Of a stretch of 16,642 nt of DNA, positions 1-8,012 are shown in pieces (the first letter of the stretch is position 1; each line of letters opens with the position of its first letter). The notes beneath the pieces are model-generated. The model saw only the letters and a program-made list of their open reading frames with translations. It was not told the DNA's origin and ran no database searches. Made by a program: the position numbers and the translations under genes. The stretch is from Prolixibacteraceae bacterium (GTDB lineage Bacteria; Bacteroidota; Bacteroidia; Bacteroidales; Prolixibacteraceae), in assembly GCA_016788685.1 (NCBI GenBank), contig JAEUSS010000463.1:1-16642 (forward strand), read 5' to 3'.

Positions 1-282
1 CAGATAAACGCGCATGGCATTCATCCCGATTGCTTCGGCCCAGCCCAGTTCACGGCTGATAGTGGCTGTATCGAATGATTCGGCCTGCCAGGTCTCCAAC
101 TGGTTGATTGCAGTACTGGGGTTAAAATTGCTCCCGCGGAGCCAGTCGTTTTCTGTTGCCCACCGCTGCGCCTGTTCTTCATTCCAGCGTGTTGAAACAA
201 CTTCTTTTACTTGTGGTTTGGGTTGACAGGCGGTTAAAATGAACAAACCTGAAACAACCAGCATGGATAAGCTCTTTTTCAT
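1..282 (-). CDS. Secreted cellulase/xylanase-like glycoside hydrolase, N-terminal part (runs off left edge)
   Basis: The reverse strand from ATG at 282-280 is open for 94 codons to the window edge. The protein begins MKKSLSMLVVSGLFILTACQ, a lipoprotein signal with lipobox L-T-A-C (Cys at residue 19), so it is probably anchored in a membrane after export. The mature part contains WLRGSNFNPSTAINQLETW and ends with LGWAEAIGMNAMRVYL. This is the usual start of a TIM-barrel glycosidase of the type often named 1,4-beta-xylanase or cellulase-family glycosylhydrolase in Bacteroidota. The catalytic residues lie outside the window, so substrate and activity cannot be judged. It follows the GH43 gene on the same strand after 62 bp, so the two are probably co-transcribed. 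The reading frame and export signal are directly seen; the family is from recognition of the N-terminal motif. Confidence 0.75.
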   Translation of the reverse strand, partial: MKKSLSMLVVSGLFILTACQPKPQVKEVVSTRWNEEQAQRWATENDWLRGSNFNPSTAINQLETWQAESFDTATISRELGWAEAIGMNAMRVYL

Positions 283-344
283 TAATTGTATGGTTTAAGT
301 TATGTTGATTTTTGTTTGAAATATAAATAATTTCAGGAAAAGAA

Positions 345-1418
345 TTATTTTTCTCCTGAAGGCAGCTGAATTGATTTTCCGGCAGGAATAGCTGCGCCGA
401 AATCCGGAGTGCCGTCAGAATTCCATTGGAACGGTTGCATCCTGACATCGCGCTCCCAGCCTGGTTTAGTACTTTTTTTCGAGTGATAAATAATCCAGTC
501 TTCGGTATCATCGGGCGATTTGACGAACGAGCAATGTCCGACACCGTATACCTGCGGATTTCCCAGGAACACCGGCCCGGTTTTTTTCCAGTTTGCCGGA
601 TCGAGCAGATTTCCTTCAGGATTAATCAGCTGCAACATTCCCTGTCGGTATTCAACCAGCCACGATTCGCGGCACGAGTAGATAACAAATACGTTATTGC
701 CTTTTTTCAGAATTTCAGGGCCTTCGTTCAGGTTGAGCGGGCCGCCGGTTTCCCAGCTTTCAGCCGGAGACGAAAGTTTTACGCGTTTGCCTTTCATGGT
801 CCATGGGTTTTCCATTTCAGAAATGTACAGGTGCTGTTGCGTGGCATCGGTAGTTTCCTGTTTGATCCAACCCGACCAGATGGAGTACAGTTTACCTTTG
901 TGCTCAAAGATGGTCATGTCGATGGCCCAAACGTTGGAGTTCGGGTCAGCCGGATCATCGCCGGTGTATAAAACGCCCATGTCTTCGTAATCGCTGAAAA
1001 CATCTTCGGTCTTTGAGCGAAGAACACCGGTACGCTGATGAATAAAAGGAGGCCCGGATTGGCCGGCGGCATAATACACGTACCAGCGGTCAGCAACGAA
1101 GTGAATTTCGGGAGCCCAGACACAGGCTCGGTTCCATCCGGTAGCCGGGGCTGTCCATATTTTTTTTATCTCGCCGAGTTTGGTCATCTTTTCCGATCTG
1201 AAAATGAAAATCGAATTGTTGGCCGAATAGCAGTAGATGTACTCGTTGTTGTGCTTTACCAGCCACGGATCGGCACCGTCCCAAACAGGGTTGGTAAAAG
1301 TCGTATACCCTTGCGGCGACTGTTTTTTTTCTTTGCCGCATGCAGTTGATGCTGCAAAGATCAGTGCCAGGGATAAAATGATCGTGCTGTTTTTTACGAA
1401 ATGAAATTGGTCAGACAT
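345..1418 (-). CDS. GH43-type glycosidase lipoprotein (arabinofuranosidase/xylosidase-like)
   Basis: A 357-residue protein that probably cleaves terminal arabinofuranose or xylose from plant- or alga-type glycans outside the cytoplasm. The N-terminus has a hydrophobic stretch (about residues 12-26) ending at A-C-G-K, a plausible lipobox with Cys27. The rest fits a single five-bladed beta-propeller. The three GH43 acidic positions can be placed: Asp50 in GADPW (general base), Asp167 in WAIDMTIF (pKa modulator) and Glu232 in NEGPEI (general acid). VGHCSF near residue 300 fits the conserved propeller histidine region. No extra binding module follows, and the length is normal for a one-domain member. 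It is the first gene of a minus-strand pair with the partial glycosidase at 1-282, and divergent from the sulfatase operon. Family assignment is firm; the sugar specificity is inference. Confidence 0.88.
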   Translation of the reverse strand: MSDQFHFVKNSTIILSLALIFAASTACGKEKKQSPQGYTTFTNPVWDGADPWLVKHNNEYIYCYSANNSIFIFRSEKMTKLGEIKKIWTAPATGWNRACVWAPEIHFVADRWYVYYAAGQSGPPFIHQRTGVLRSKTEDVFSDYEDMGVLYTGDDPADPNSNVWAIDMTIFEHKGKLYSIWSGWIKQETTDATQQHLYISEMENPWTMKGKRVKLSSPAESWETGGPLNLNEGPEILKKGNNVFVIYSCRESWLVEYRQGMLQLINPEGNLLDPANWKKTGPVFLGNPQVYGVGHCSFVKSPDDTEDWIIYHSKKSTKPGWERDVRMQPFQWNSDGTPDFGAAIPAGKSIQLPSGEK

Positions 1419-1790
1419 AGAATCAGGTTTGGTTTGGAATAGGTTTTAACACTTGCATTATTTGGTAAAGACCAGAATTGAGGGACTCGCCGCTCTTCTC
1501 TGATTTTTATTTCATGCTAAAGATAAATTTTTTCGGAAATTGCAGCGCGTAATAATTTGGTAATTTGCAGGTTTGTTGGTTGTTGTGTTATGTATGACAT
1601 TTGGCTATGTTCTGGTCGGAAATAATTAAATATATTTGGGGTCTGCATTTGGTCAGGTACAAGCCGGATTGTCTGGAACACGGAGTGCTTATCTCCGGAA
1701 TACCACAGGTCTAACGGCCTTTTCAGAAAGCCACTCTGAATGCAGTCTCCTGCAGTGAGGGGCATTGAAAATTCTAAAAGAAATCGAAAA
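1419..1790. promoter_or_regulatory. Divergent intergenic region between GH43 and sulfatase operons
   Basis: These 372 bp separate two divergent operons and must hold both promoters. On the plus strand TATATTTG at 1631-1638 matches the Bacteroidota -7 element TAnnTTTG; no clear -33 TTTG lies at the usual 19-21 bp spacing. On the minus strand, TATCTTTA (plus-strand 1518-1525) is a weaker candidate for the GH43 gene. If the plus-strand promoter is right, the sulfatase mRNA has a leader of about 145 nt. That leader contains short inverted repeats: CGGAG/CTCCG at 1681-1697, GGCcTTT/AAAGCC near 1715-1731, and TGCAG/CTGCA around 1741-1754. No gene is seen here; upstream in-frame codons of the sulfatase frame start at 1740 but lack a signal peptide at the right place. 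Confidence 0.4.
1631..1638 (+). promoter_or_regulatory. Candidate -7 promoter element for the sulfatase-fucosidase-galactosidase operon
   Basis: TATATTTG fits the Bacteroidota sigma-ABfr -7 consensus TAnnTTTG exactly and lies about 150 bp before the sulfatase start, in the right orientation. A TTTG at 1600-1603 is 27 bp upstream, longer than the usual spacing, so the -33 element is not established. The match is seen; the function is inferred. Confidence 0.35.
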
Positions 1791-3350
1791 ATGAAAGATA
1801 TGAACCGTAACTTGGTAATGATTTGTGCCCTGGGCGCCGGTGCAGTTGGATCTGTTTCTGCTGCACCTAAGGTATCGGTGCCTAAACAGCCCAACATTGT
1901 TTTTATCATGACCGACGATCATTCGTTCCAGACACTGAGTGCATACGATCGTCGTTTCATTAACACTCCCGGTCTCGACCGTATTGCCAAAGAAGGAATT
2001 ACTTTTACCAACAGTTTTGTGGCCAATTCCATTTGCGGCCCCAGCCGGGCTTGTATGCTCACCGGGAAACACAGCCATACCAATGGCTTTCGCGATAATC
2101 ATGATACCTTTGACGGATCGCAGCAAACTTTCCCGAAACTATTGCAGAATGCAGGGTATCAAACCGCTGTCATCGGGAAATGGCATCTGAAAAGTAATCC
2201 GACCGGGTTCGACCACTGGAGTATTCTGAATGATCAGGGAACTTATTATAATCCGGATTTTATCGATCAGAACGGAAAAAAAAGGCATGAAGGATATGTG
2301 ACCAACCTGATCACCGATTACAGTATCAATTGGATGAACCAACGCGATCAGTCAAAACCGTTCTGCCTGCTTGTTCACCACAAAGCTGTTCACCGGATTT
2401 GGATGCCTGATATTCCGAACCTGACTTTATTTAAAGACCAGACTTTTCCTTTGCCTTCGAACTTTTTCGATGACTACTCCGGAAGGACTGCCGCCGGAAA
2501 ACAGAAAATGAGCATCGCAAAAGATATGGATCTGGTGTACGACCTGAAAATGCTCGACAAAGAGGGTAAGATACAGACTCCGTACCGCCGCGATTTTCAG
2601 AATGGCGAATATGCCCGCATGACCGATGCTCAGCGCAAGGCCTGGAATGAAGTTTACGATCCGATTATCCGTCATTTCATGGAAGCCAAACTCGAAGGAA
2701 AAGCTTTGGCTGAGTGGAAGTACAACCGTTACATGCAGGATTACCTCAGTTGTGTCAAATCGCTCGACGATAACATTGCCCGCCTGCTGAAATACCTTGA
2801 CGACAACGGACTGACCGACAATACGATTGTGGTGTACACTTCCGACCAGGGTTTTTACATGGGCGAGCACGGTTGGTTCGACAAACGGTTTATGTACGAA
2901 GAATCGTTTCGCACTCCGCTGCTGATGCGTCTTCCGAAAGCATATCACGCACAAGGAAAGGTCAGTCAGCTGGTTCAGAATATCGATTATGCACCTACAT
3001 TTCTGGAATTGGCGGGAGTTCCGGTTCCTGAAGATATTCAGGGGCAATCGCTCGTTCCGTTACTCAAAGGTGAAAAACCTGAGAACTGGCGTAAATCCCT
3101 TTATTATCATTTCTACGAATTCCCCGGAGAACACGCCGTGCGACGGCATTACGGCATCCGAACTGATCGCTACAAACTCATTCATTTCTACAACGACATC
3201 GATACCTGGGAGCTTTTCGACCTGAAAAAAGATCCGTCGGAAATGAAAAATCTCATCGATAATCCGAAGTATAAGTCGATTATCGCTGATATGAAAGCGC
3301 AGCTGAAAAAGCTTCAGGAACAATACAGAGACCCGATTATCAACCAATAA
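1791..3350 (+). CDS. Secreted S1-family sulfatase (Cys-type formylglycine)
   Basis: A 519-residue arylsulfatase-fold enzyme that removes sulfate esters from a carbohydrate. I place the start at 1791 because it is directly followed by a Sec signal peptide (to about residue 24, GSVSA|APK); the ATG at 1740 would put 17 extra residues before it. The metal site begins with TDDH (Asp42, Asp43). The activation motif is CGPSRACMLTG, residues 82-92, with Cys82 as the residue converted to formylglycine, so a radical-SAM or similar maturase must act before export. A later YTSDQGFYMGEHGWFDK stretch supplies the second Asp-Gln metal pair. Sequence around these motifs resembles S1_11-type (N-acetylglucosamine-6-sulfatase-like) enzymes, but the subfamily cannot be fixed by eye. 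It is first in an operon, 7 bp before the GH29 gene, so sulfate removal probably precedes or accompanies defucosylation. Confidence 0.92.
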   Translation: MKDMNRNLVMICALGAGAVGSVSAAPKVSVPKQPNIVFIMTDDHSFQTLSAYDRRFINTPGLDRIAKEGITFTNSFVANSICGPSRACMLTGKHSHTNGFRDNHDTFDGSQQTFPKLLQNAGYQTAVIGKWHLKSNPTGFDHWSILNDQGTYYNPDFIDQNGKKRHEGYVTNLITDYSINWMNQRDQSKPFCLLVHHKAVHRIWMPDIPNLTLFKDQTFPLPSNFFDDYSGRTAAGKQKMSIAKDMDLVYDLKMLDKEGKIQTPYRRDFQNGEYARMTDAQRKAWNEVYDPIIRHFMEAKLEGKALAEWKYNRYMQDYLSCVKSLDDNIARLLKYLDDNGLTDNTIVVYTSDQGFYMGEHGWFDKRFMYEESFRTPLLMRLPKAYHAQGKVSQLVQNIDYAPTFLELAGVPVPEDIQGQSLVPLLKGEKPENWRKSLYYHFYEFPGEHAVRRHYGIRTDRYKLIHFYNDIDTWELFDLKKDPSEMKNLIDNPKYKSIIADMKAQLKKLQEQYRDPIINQ

Positions 3351-3357
3351 ATCCAAT

Positions 3358-5394
3358 ATGACGTATCTTAAATATCTGATCATTCCATTTGTTTTTATGA
3401 CCTGGGTACAGACCAAGGCGCAGCTTCCTAAGCCCACGCCGTTACAGATGGAATGGCAAAAAATGGAGCAAATTGCATTCGTGCATTTCAGCATTAACAC
3501 CTTTACCGATATGGAATGGGGTTACGGCAACGAATCGCCTGAGTTGTTTAACCCAACGCAACTGGATTGCCGCCAGTGGGTAAAAATTTGTAAGGATGCC
3601 GGATTGAAAGGCGTCATCCTCACGGCCAAACACCACGACGGATTCTGCCTCTGGCCTTCGAAATATACCGGACACAGTGTGAAGAATTCGCCCTGGAAGA
3701 ACGGTAAAGGCGATGTGGTCCGCGAATTTTCAGAAGCATGTAAAGAATATGGCCTGAAAATGGGGCTGTACCTGTCGCCCTGGGATTGCAACCATCCGGC
3801 CTACGGAAAACCTGAATATAACCAGTATTTTAAGAATCAGCTCACCGAGTTGCTGACCAATTACGGTGACCTGTTCGAAATCTGGTTCGATGGGGCCAAC
3901 GGCGGACGCGGTTACTACGGAACCGACTCGCTGCACAACCGCAGCATTGCCGCCGATTATTACGACTGGAAAGGGTTTGTGGAAATTGTCCGCAAGCTTC
4001 AGCCCAACTGTGTTGTTCATGGCGGAGGTCTTCCGGATATTCGCTGGGTGGGCAACGAAGAAGGACATGCCGCCGAAACGCACTGGAGCTCTCTTCGCCC
4101 GAACGATCAGTTTGATAAAGACAAAAGTCGCCCGCAACAGTTGAACACCGGCCACGAAGACGGAACGCGCTGGCTTCCTTCCGAAACCGATGTGTCGGTA
4201 CGACCGGGCTGGTATTACCATGCCTTCGAAGACCACAAGGTGAAGACCCTGCCTGAACTGACGGATATTTACTACGAAAGCGTGGGGCGAAACAGTCTGC
4301 TGCTGCTTAACCTCAGTCCCGATAAACGCGGGCTGGTGCATCCCATCGACTCGGCCCGGCTGCTGGAGTGGAAGCGCCAGCTCGACCTTGATTTCAGTAA
4401 AAACCTGATTGACAAAAACTGCCGGTTTTCGTCCGGAGAACCCAAAAACCTGAAATCTGCGTTCGACAACGATTTTAACTCGTACTGGCAGGCAAGCTCT
4501 ACAACCGGAACGCTGGAAATAGATTTCCGGAAGGAAATTACCTGCAACCGGCTGTTGCTTCAGGAATATATTCCGGAGGGACAAAAAGTGAAAAACTTTG
4601 CGGTGGACATCTGGGAAAACGGCAACTGGGCCGAACTGACCAAAGCTACCACGATCGGCTACAAACGGATCCTGCGGTTTTTACCGGTTAAAACCCAGAA
4701 ACTCCGCATCCGTATCGAAGGTTCGCTGGCTCCGGCCATGATTTCGACCGTAGCGGTTTACAATGCCCCTGTTCTGTTGGCTCAGCCAGAAATCCGGCGC
4801 GATCAGTCGGGCAAAATCACGATCCTGTCGCCCGACAAGATTGGCGAAATTTATTACACCACCGACGGAACCCAACCTACCCGTAGCTCCGCAAGATACA
4901 GCCAGCCGTTCGTGCTCGATGGCCCGGCAATCGTCAAAGCCGTAATTTGTAATGGCCCCGACAATCAGGGAGAAACCACGACTCAGAAATTTACGGGCTC
5001 AAAATCAGAATGGAAAATTGTGGGCGAAACCAAGCCAAATCCGGCACTTTTCGACGGGAATCCCGGATCGACCTGGACCAGCAAGAAAGGTGTGAAGAGC
5101 ATTGAAATCGATTTGGGCGCGGCAACCTCTTTCCGGGGAATAAGCTATTTGCCCGATCAATCGCGCGGAAACTACGGCATTGCCCTGAACTATATCGTTT
5201 CGGTCAGCCCGGATGGCAATACCTGGGAACCTGTGGCAAAAGGCGAATTCTCCAACATCCGGAACAATCCCGTCGGGCAAACGATCAACTTCTCAAAACC
5301 GGTTCAGTTTCAATTCCTGAAACTGGAATCGACTTTAATTTCCGACGGGCATCCGTCGCTTGGAATTGCAGAACTGAATTTAATTACTGATTAG
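3358..5394 (+). CDS. GH29 alpha-L-fucosidase with two F5/8-type C-like domains and a chitobiase-C-like domain
   Basis: A 678-residue exported fucosidase with a signal peptide ending near residue 21 (TKA|QLPK). The catalytic TIM barrel covers about residues 28-345, with HHDGFCLWPS, GLYLSPWD and IWFDGANGG; Asp178 in the last motif is the expected nucleophile. Glu234/Glu235 in WVGNEEG are the candidate acid/base positions typical of the GH29-B group, which prefers alpha-1,3/1,4-linked fucose. After the barrel come an F5/8 type C-like beta-sandwich (about 350-468), a short CHB_HEX_C-like domain with IYYTTDGTQPTRSS (about 470-540), and a second F5/8 type C-like domain (about 545-678). These probably bind glycan. 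It sits between the sulfatase (7 bp) and the GH2 gene (19 bp), so all three are likely one mRNA. Catalytic family is secure; GH29-B is inference from motif resemblance. Confidence 0.93.
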   Translation: MTYLKYLIIPFVFMTWVQTKAQLPKPTPLQMEWQKMEQIAFVHFSINTFTDMEWGYGNESPELFNPTQLDCRQWVKICKDAGLKGVILTAKHHDGFCLWPSKYTGHSVKNSPWKNGKGDVVREFSEACKEYGLKMGLYLSPWDCNHPAYGKPEYNQYFKNQLTELLTNYGDLFEIWFDGANGGRGYYGTDSLHNRSIAADYYDWKGFVEIVRKLQPNCVVHGGGLPDIRWVGNEEGHAAETHWSSLRPNDQFDKDKSRPQQLNTGHEDGTRWLPSETDVSVRPGWYYHAFEDHKVKTLPELTDIYYESVGRNSLLLLNLSPDKRGLVHPIDSARLLEWKRQLDLDFSKNLIDKNCRFSSGEPKNLKSAFDNDFNSYWQASSTTGTLEIDFRKEITCNRLLLQEYIPEGQKVKNFAVDIWENGNWAELTKATTIGYKRILRFLPVKTQKLRIRIEGSLAPAMISTVAVYNAPVLLAQPEIRRDQSGKITILSPDKIGEIYYTTDGTQPTRSSARYSQPFVLDGPAIVKAVICNGPDNQGETTTQKFTGSKSEWKIVGETKPNPALFDGNPGSTWTSKKGVKSIEIDLGAATSFRGISYLPDQSRGNYGIALNYIVSVSPDGNTWEPVAKGEFSNIRNNPVGQTINFSKPVQFQFLKLESTLISDGHPSLGIAELNLITD

Positions 5395-5413
5395 TTAATT
5401 ATTAGATATCAAA

Positions 5414-7837
5414 ATGAAGCAGTTAAAGTTTACCGTTTATATTCTGTTATTTTTTGTTTTTTCCATTCCCGTATTTTCACAGTCAAAAGGGATAAAATTC
5501 AACGATAACTGGCAGTTCAAACTCGATTCGGCTAATACGCCCAACGACGAAGGTTTAGCCAAAGCGCAATGGCGCGAGGTACAGCTTCCGCACGACTGGA
5601 GCGTCGAACTGAATTTTGATGAAACCAGTCCGAGTGGCAACAGAGGTGCCAGTTTGCGCGGAGGAACCGCCATGTACCGGAAGTATTTCTCCTTGAATAA
5701 ATCGGATGAAGGAAAGAATATTTTCATCGATTTTGATGGTGTTTACATGAACAGCACAGTGTGGATCAACGGTCATAAGTTGGGAACACGCCCGTTTGGG
5801 TATATTTCTTTCCGCTACGATTTAACCCCTTTCCTCAAATTTGGCGGTCAAAAAAACGAACTGCTGGTGCGGGTCGAAAATCAGCAGCCTAACTCGCGCT
5901 GGTACAGCGGTAGCGGCATTTACCGCAACGTGTGGCTGGTTAAAACCGGCAAAGTGCATGTCGATCATTGGGGAACATACATTACTACGCCAAAAGTCTC
6001 GAATCAATTGGCCAATGTTCAGGTTCAGACTAAAGTTCGAAACAGCCAGAGCACGGCTGTTAAGTCAAGCTTAAAAACTTTGATTTATAATCCTGAAGGA
6101 ACGTTGATTAAAACGTTGACCAGTGATTTGTCTGTTCCGCAGAATGATTTGCTTGTTGCTGATCAGGAGTTTGCCATCGAAAATCCTAAATTGTGGTCAC
6201 CCGGGAGTCCGAGTCTTTATCGGGCAGTCAGCCAGGTTTTTGTGAACGGGAAGAAGACCGACGAATACACCACCACGTTTGGGGTAAGGTACTTTAATTT
6301 TGACCGGGAGAAAGGTTTTTTCCTGAACGGTGAACCCACTAAAATAGTCGGGGTCTGTATGCACCACGATTTGGGGGCTTTGGGCGCAGCAGTGAATTAC
6401 CGGGCGATGGAACGTCAGTTGGAAATCCTGAAGAAAATGGGGATCAACGGCATTCGTACTTCGCACAATCCGGCGGCTCCCGAGTGGCTCGACCTTTGCG
6501 ACAAAATGGGCTTTATCGTGATGACTGAAACTTTTGATGTCTGGAAAGCGATTAAAGAAAACACGCCGTTCAATTACAACCTGTACTTTGATGAGTGGCA
6601 CAAACGCGACATTACCGATCATGTGGTGCGCGACCGGAATCATCCTTCCGTTTTTATGTGGAGCATCGGCAACGAAATTCCGGAGCAATGGGGAGGAGAA
6701 AAAGATACTACCGGACGAACCATTGCCCGTAACCTGGTCAACATCGTTCATTCGCTCGACAGCCGTCCGGTAACAGCCGGGCTGAATCACGTGAGCCCGG
6801 AGAATAATCTGTACCTGTCGAAAGCGCTTGATTTGGTCGGGATCAATTATCACCATAAAGAATATCCGAATCTCCCGGCTATGTTTCCGGGCGAAACTTT
6901 CATTCTGGCCGAATCAAATTCAGCCTTGCAAACCCGTGGTGAATACCTGATGCCATCAACCGAAATACGCCGCTGGGCTGGTTTTACCAAAGCAAAAAAC
7001 GGCGGAACCCCCGACCTGATAGCTTCGGCCTACGACAACAGTTCGGCACCATGGGCATCAACTTACGAAGAAGTGCTGAAACCGGTTCTCAAGTACCCTT
7101 ATTTATCAGGTTTTTATGCCTGGACCGGTTTCGATTACCTGGGCGAACCTACGCCGTACCCGTTTCCGGCACGCAGTTCGTATTTCGGAATTGTGGATAT
7201 GGCCGGGTTCCCGAAAGATGCCTATTACCTGTTTCAAAGTTTGTTCACTCCGGAAACGGTACTGCACATTTTTCCGCACTGGAATTGGGAAAACGGTCAG
7301 GACATTGATGTGTGGGCTTATTACAACAATGCCGATGCTGTTGAATTGTTCCTGAATGGCAAGTCGCTGGGAGTTAAAGCTAAACAGGGCGACGAACTGC
7401 ACGTTCAGTGGGCAGTAAAATACGAAGCCGGAACCCTGAAAGCAGTATCGACCAAAGCCGGGAAAGTAGTGGCTGAAAGAGTGATTCGTACGGCCGGAGC
7501 GCCTGCGAAAATCGTGTTGTCGGCCGACCGGAATAAAATAAAAGCCGATGGCGAAGATTTATCATTTGTAACGGTCACGATTTTGGACAAAGATGGGAAC
7601 GTGGTTCCCAAAGCCAATAATCTGCTGAATTTTAAGCTGGAAGGCGATGCCGAAATTGCCGCACTCGACAATGGACTTCAAACCGATCTGACTCCGTATT
7701 CAAATAAAAAAACGCGCAATGCGTTTAACGGGCTGGCATTGGCCATTGTGAAAGCCCATCACAAAAAATCAACAGTTAACCTGACTGTTTCCGGAGAGGG
7801 CCTGAAACCGGCATCAATCCGGATCGATATTCATTAA
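5414..7837 (+). CDS. GH2 beta-galactosidase-like enzyme
   Basis: An 807-residue exported retaining glycosidase with a signal peptide ending near VFSQ (residue 23). Domain order is a sugar-binding jelly roll (about 25-185, with RWYSGSGIYRNVWL), an immunoglobulin-like domain (about 190-290), a TIM barrel (about 295-600), a DUF4982-like beta domain (about 610-690) and a C-terminal Ig-like GH2 domain (about 695-800). The acid/base Glu421 is in WSIGNEIPEQ and the nucleophile Glu500 in ILAESNS. RTSHNPAAPEWLDLCDKMGF is a hallmark of Bacteroidota GH2 beta-galactosidases. Other GH2 activities (glucuronidase, mannosidase) are possible but less likely. It closes the sulfatase-fucosidase operon, 19 bp after GH29, fitting a role in trimming galactose after sulfate and fucose have been removed. 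Confidence 0.92.
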   Translation: MKQLKFTVYILLFFVFSIPVFSQSKGIKFNDNWQFKLDSANTPNDEGLAKAQWREVQLPHDWSVELNFDETSPSGNRGASLRGGTAMYRKYFSLNKSDEGKNIFIDFDGVYMNSTVWINGHKLGTRPFGYISFRYDLTPFLKFGGQKNELLVRVENQQPNSRWYSGSGIYRNVWLVKTGKVHVDHWGTYITTPKVSNQLANVQVQTKVRNSQSTAVKSSLKTLIYNPEGTLIKTLTSDLSVPQNDLLVADQEFAIENPKLWSPGSPSLYRAVSQVFVNGKKTDEYTTTFGVRYFNFDREKGFFLNGEPTKIVGVCMHHDLGALGAAVNYRAMERQLEILKKMGINGIRTSHNPAAPEWLDLCDKMGFIVMTETFDVWKAIKENTPFNYNLYFDEWHKRDITDHVVRDRNHPSVFMWSIGNEIPEQWGGEKDTTGRTIARNLVNIVHSLDSRPVTAGLNHVSPENNLYLSKALDLVGINYHHKEYPNLPAMFPGETFILAESNSALQTRGEYLMPSTEIRRWAGFTKAKNGGTPDLIASAYDNSSAPWASTYEEVLKPVLKYPYLSGFYAWTGFDYLGEPTPYPFPARSSYFGIVDMAGFPKDAYYLFQSLFTPETVLHIFPHWNWENGQDIDVWAYYNNADAVELFLNGKSLGVKAKQGDELHVQWAVKYEAGTLKAVSTKAGKVVAERVIRTAGAPAKIVLSADRNKIKADGEDLSFVTVTILDKDGNVVPKANNLLNFKLEGDAEIAALDNGLQTDLTPYSNKKTRNAFNGLALAIVKAHHKKSTVNLTVSGEGLKPASIRIDIH

Positions 7838-7843
7838 AATCCA

Positions 7844-7914
7844 CATCACAGCCGACCGGAAATCTTTGTATTTCTTTTGTCTGAGGTACAAATTTTCCCG
7901 GTCGTGTGGTGATG
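7844..7914 (+). other. Three-part extended hairpin after the GH2 gene
   Basis: A 71-nt region folds as nested perfect stems: CATCAC 7844-7849 with GTGATG 7909-7914, CGACCGG 7853-7859 with CCGGTCG 7898-7904, and TTTGTA 7865-7870 with TACAAA 7887-7892. Small internal loops separate them. It begins 6 bp after the GH2 stop codon. It is followed on the plus strand by A residues, not a T tract, so it is not a standard intrinsic terminator. It may protect the 3' end of the operon mRNA or be a structured RNA. Pairing is seen; the role is unknown. Confidence 0.55.
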
Positions 7915-7950
7915 AAAAAAAGTTTCCGAGTAGTAATAGGCGCTAAGTTT

Positions 7951-7984
7951 GTTGGTTTATTCGCCATATATTTCTGTATTTTTG
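7951..7984 (+). promoter_or_regulatory. Likely Bacteroidota-type promoter for the D-lactate-type dehydrogenase gene
   Basis: GTTG at 7951-7954 and TATTTTTG at 7977-7984 resemble the -33 (TTTG) and -7 (TAnnTTTG) elements, with 22 bp between them, close to the usual 19-21. The -7 ends 28 bp before the ATG at 8013, giving a short leader. It shows that the dehydrogenase gene can be expressed apart from the upstream glycosidase operon. Confidence 0.5.
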
Positions 7985-8012
7985 CGGCCAACTAACTTTG
8001 TAAAAACGTATC

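Noticed and set aside
426..971. Plus-strand open frame of 181 codons opposite the GH43 gene
   Set aside because: It lies wholly antisense to a gene with catalytic motifs and has no family signature or signal of its own.
1740..1790. Longer start for the sulfatase at 1740
   Set aside because: It would place 17 charged residues before a clean signal peptide; the ATG at 1791 fits better.
3730..4584. Minus-strand open frame of 284 codons opposite the fucosidase
   Set aside because: Antisense shadow: low-complexity Val/Phe/Arg-rich product with no recognisable domain, inside a well-supported GH29 gene.
6197..6856. Minus-strand open frame of 219 codons opposite the GH2 gene
   Set aside because: Antisense shadow of the catalytic barrel region; no independent evidence.
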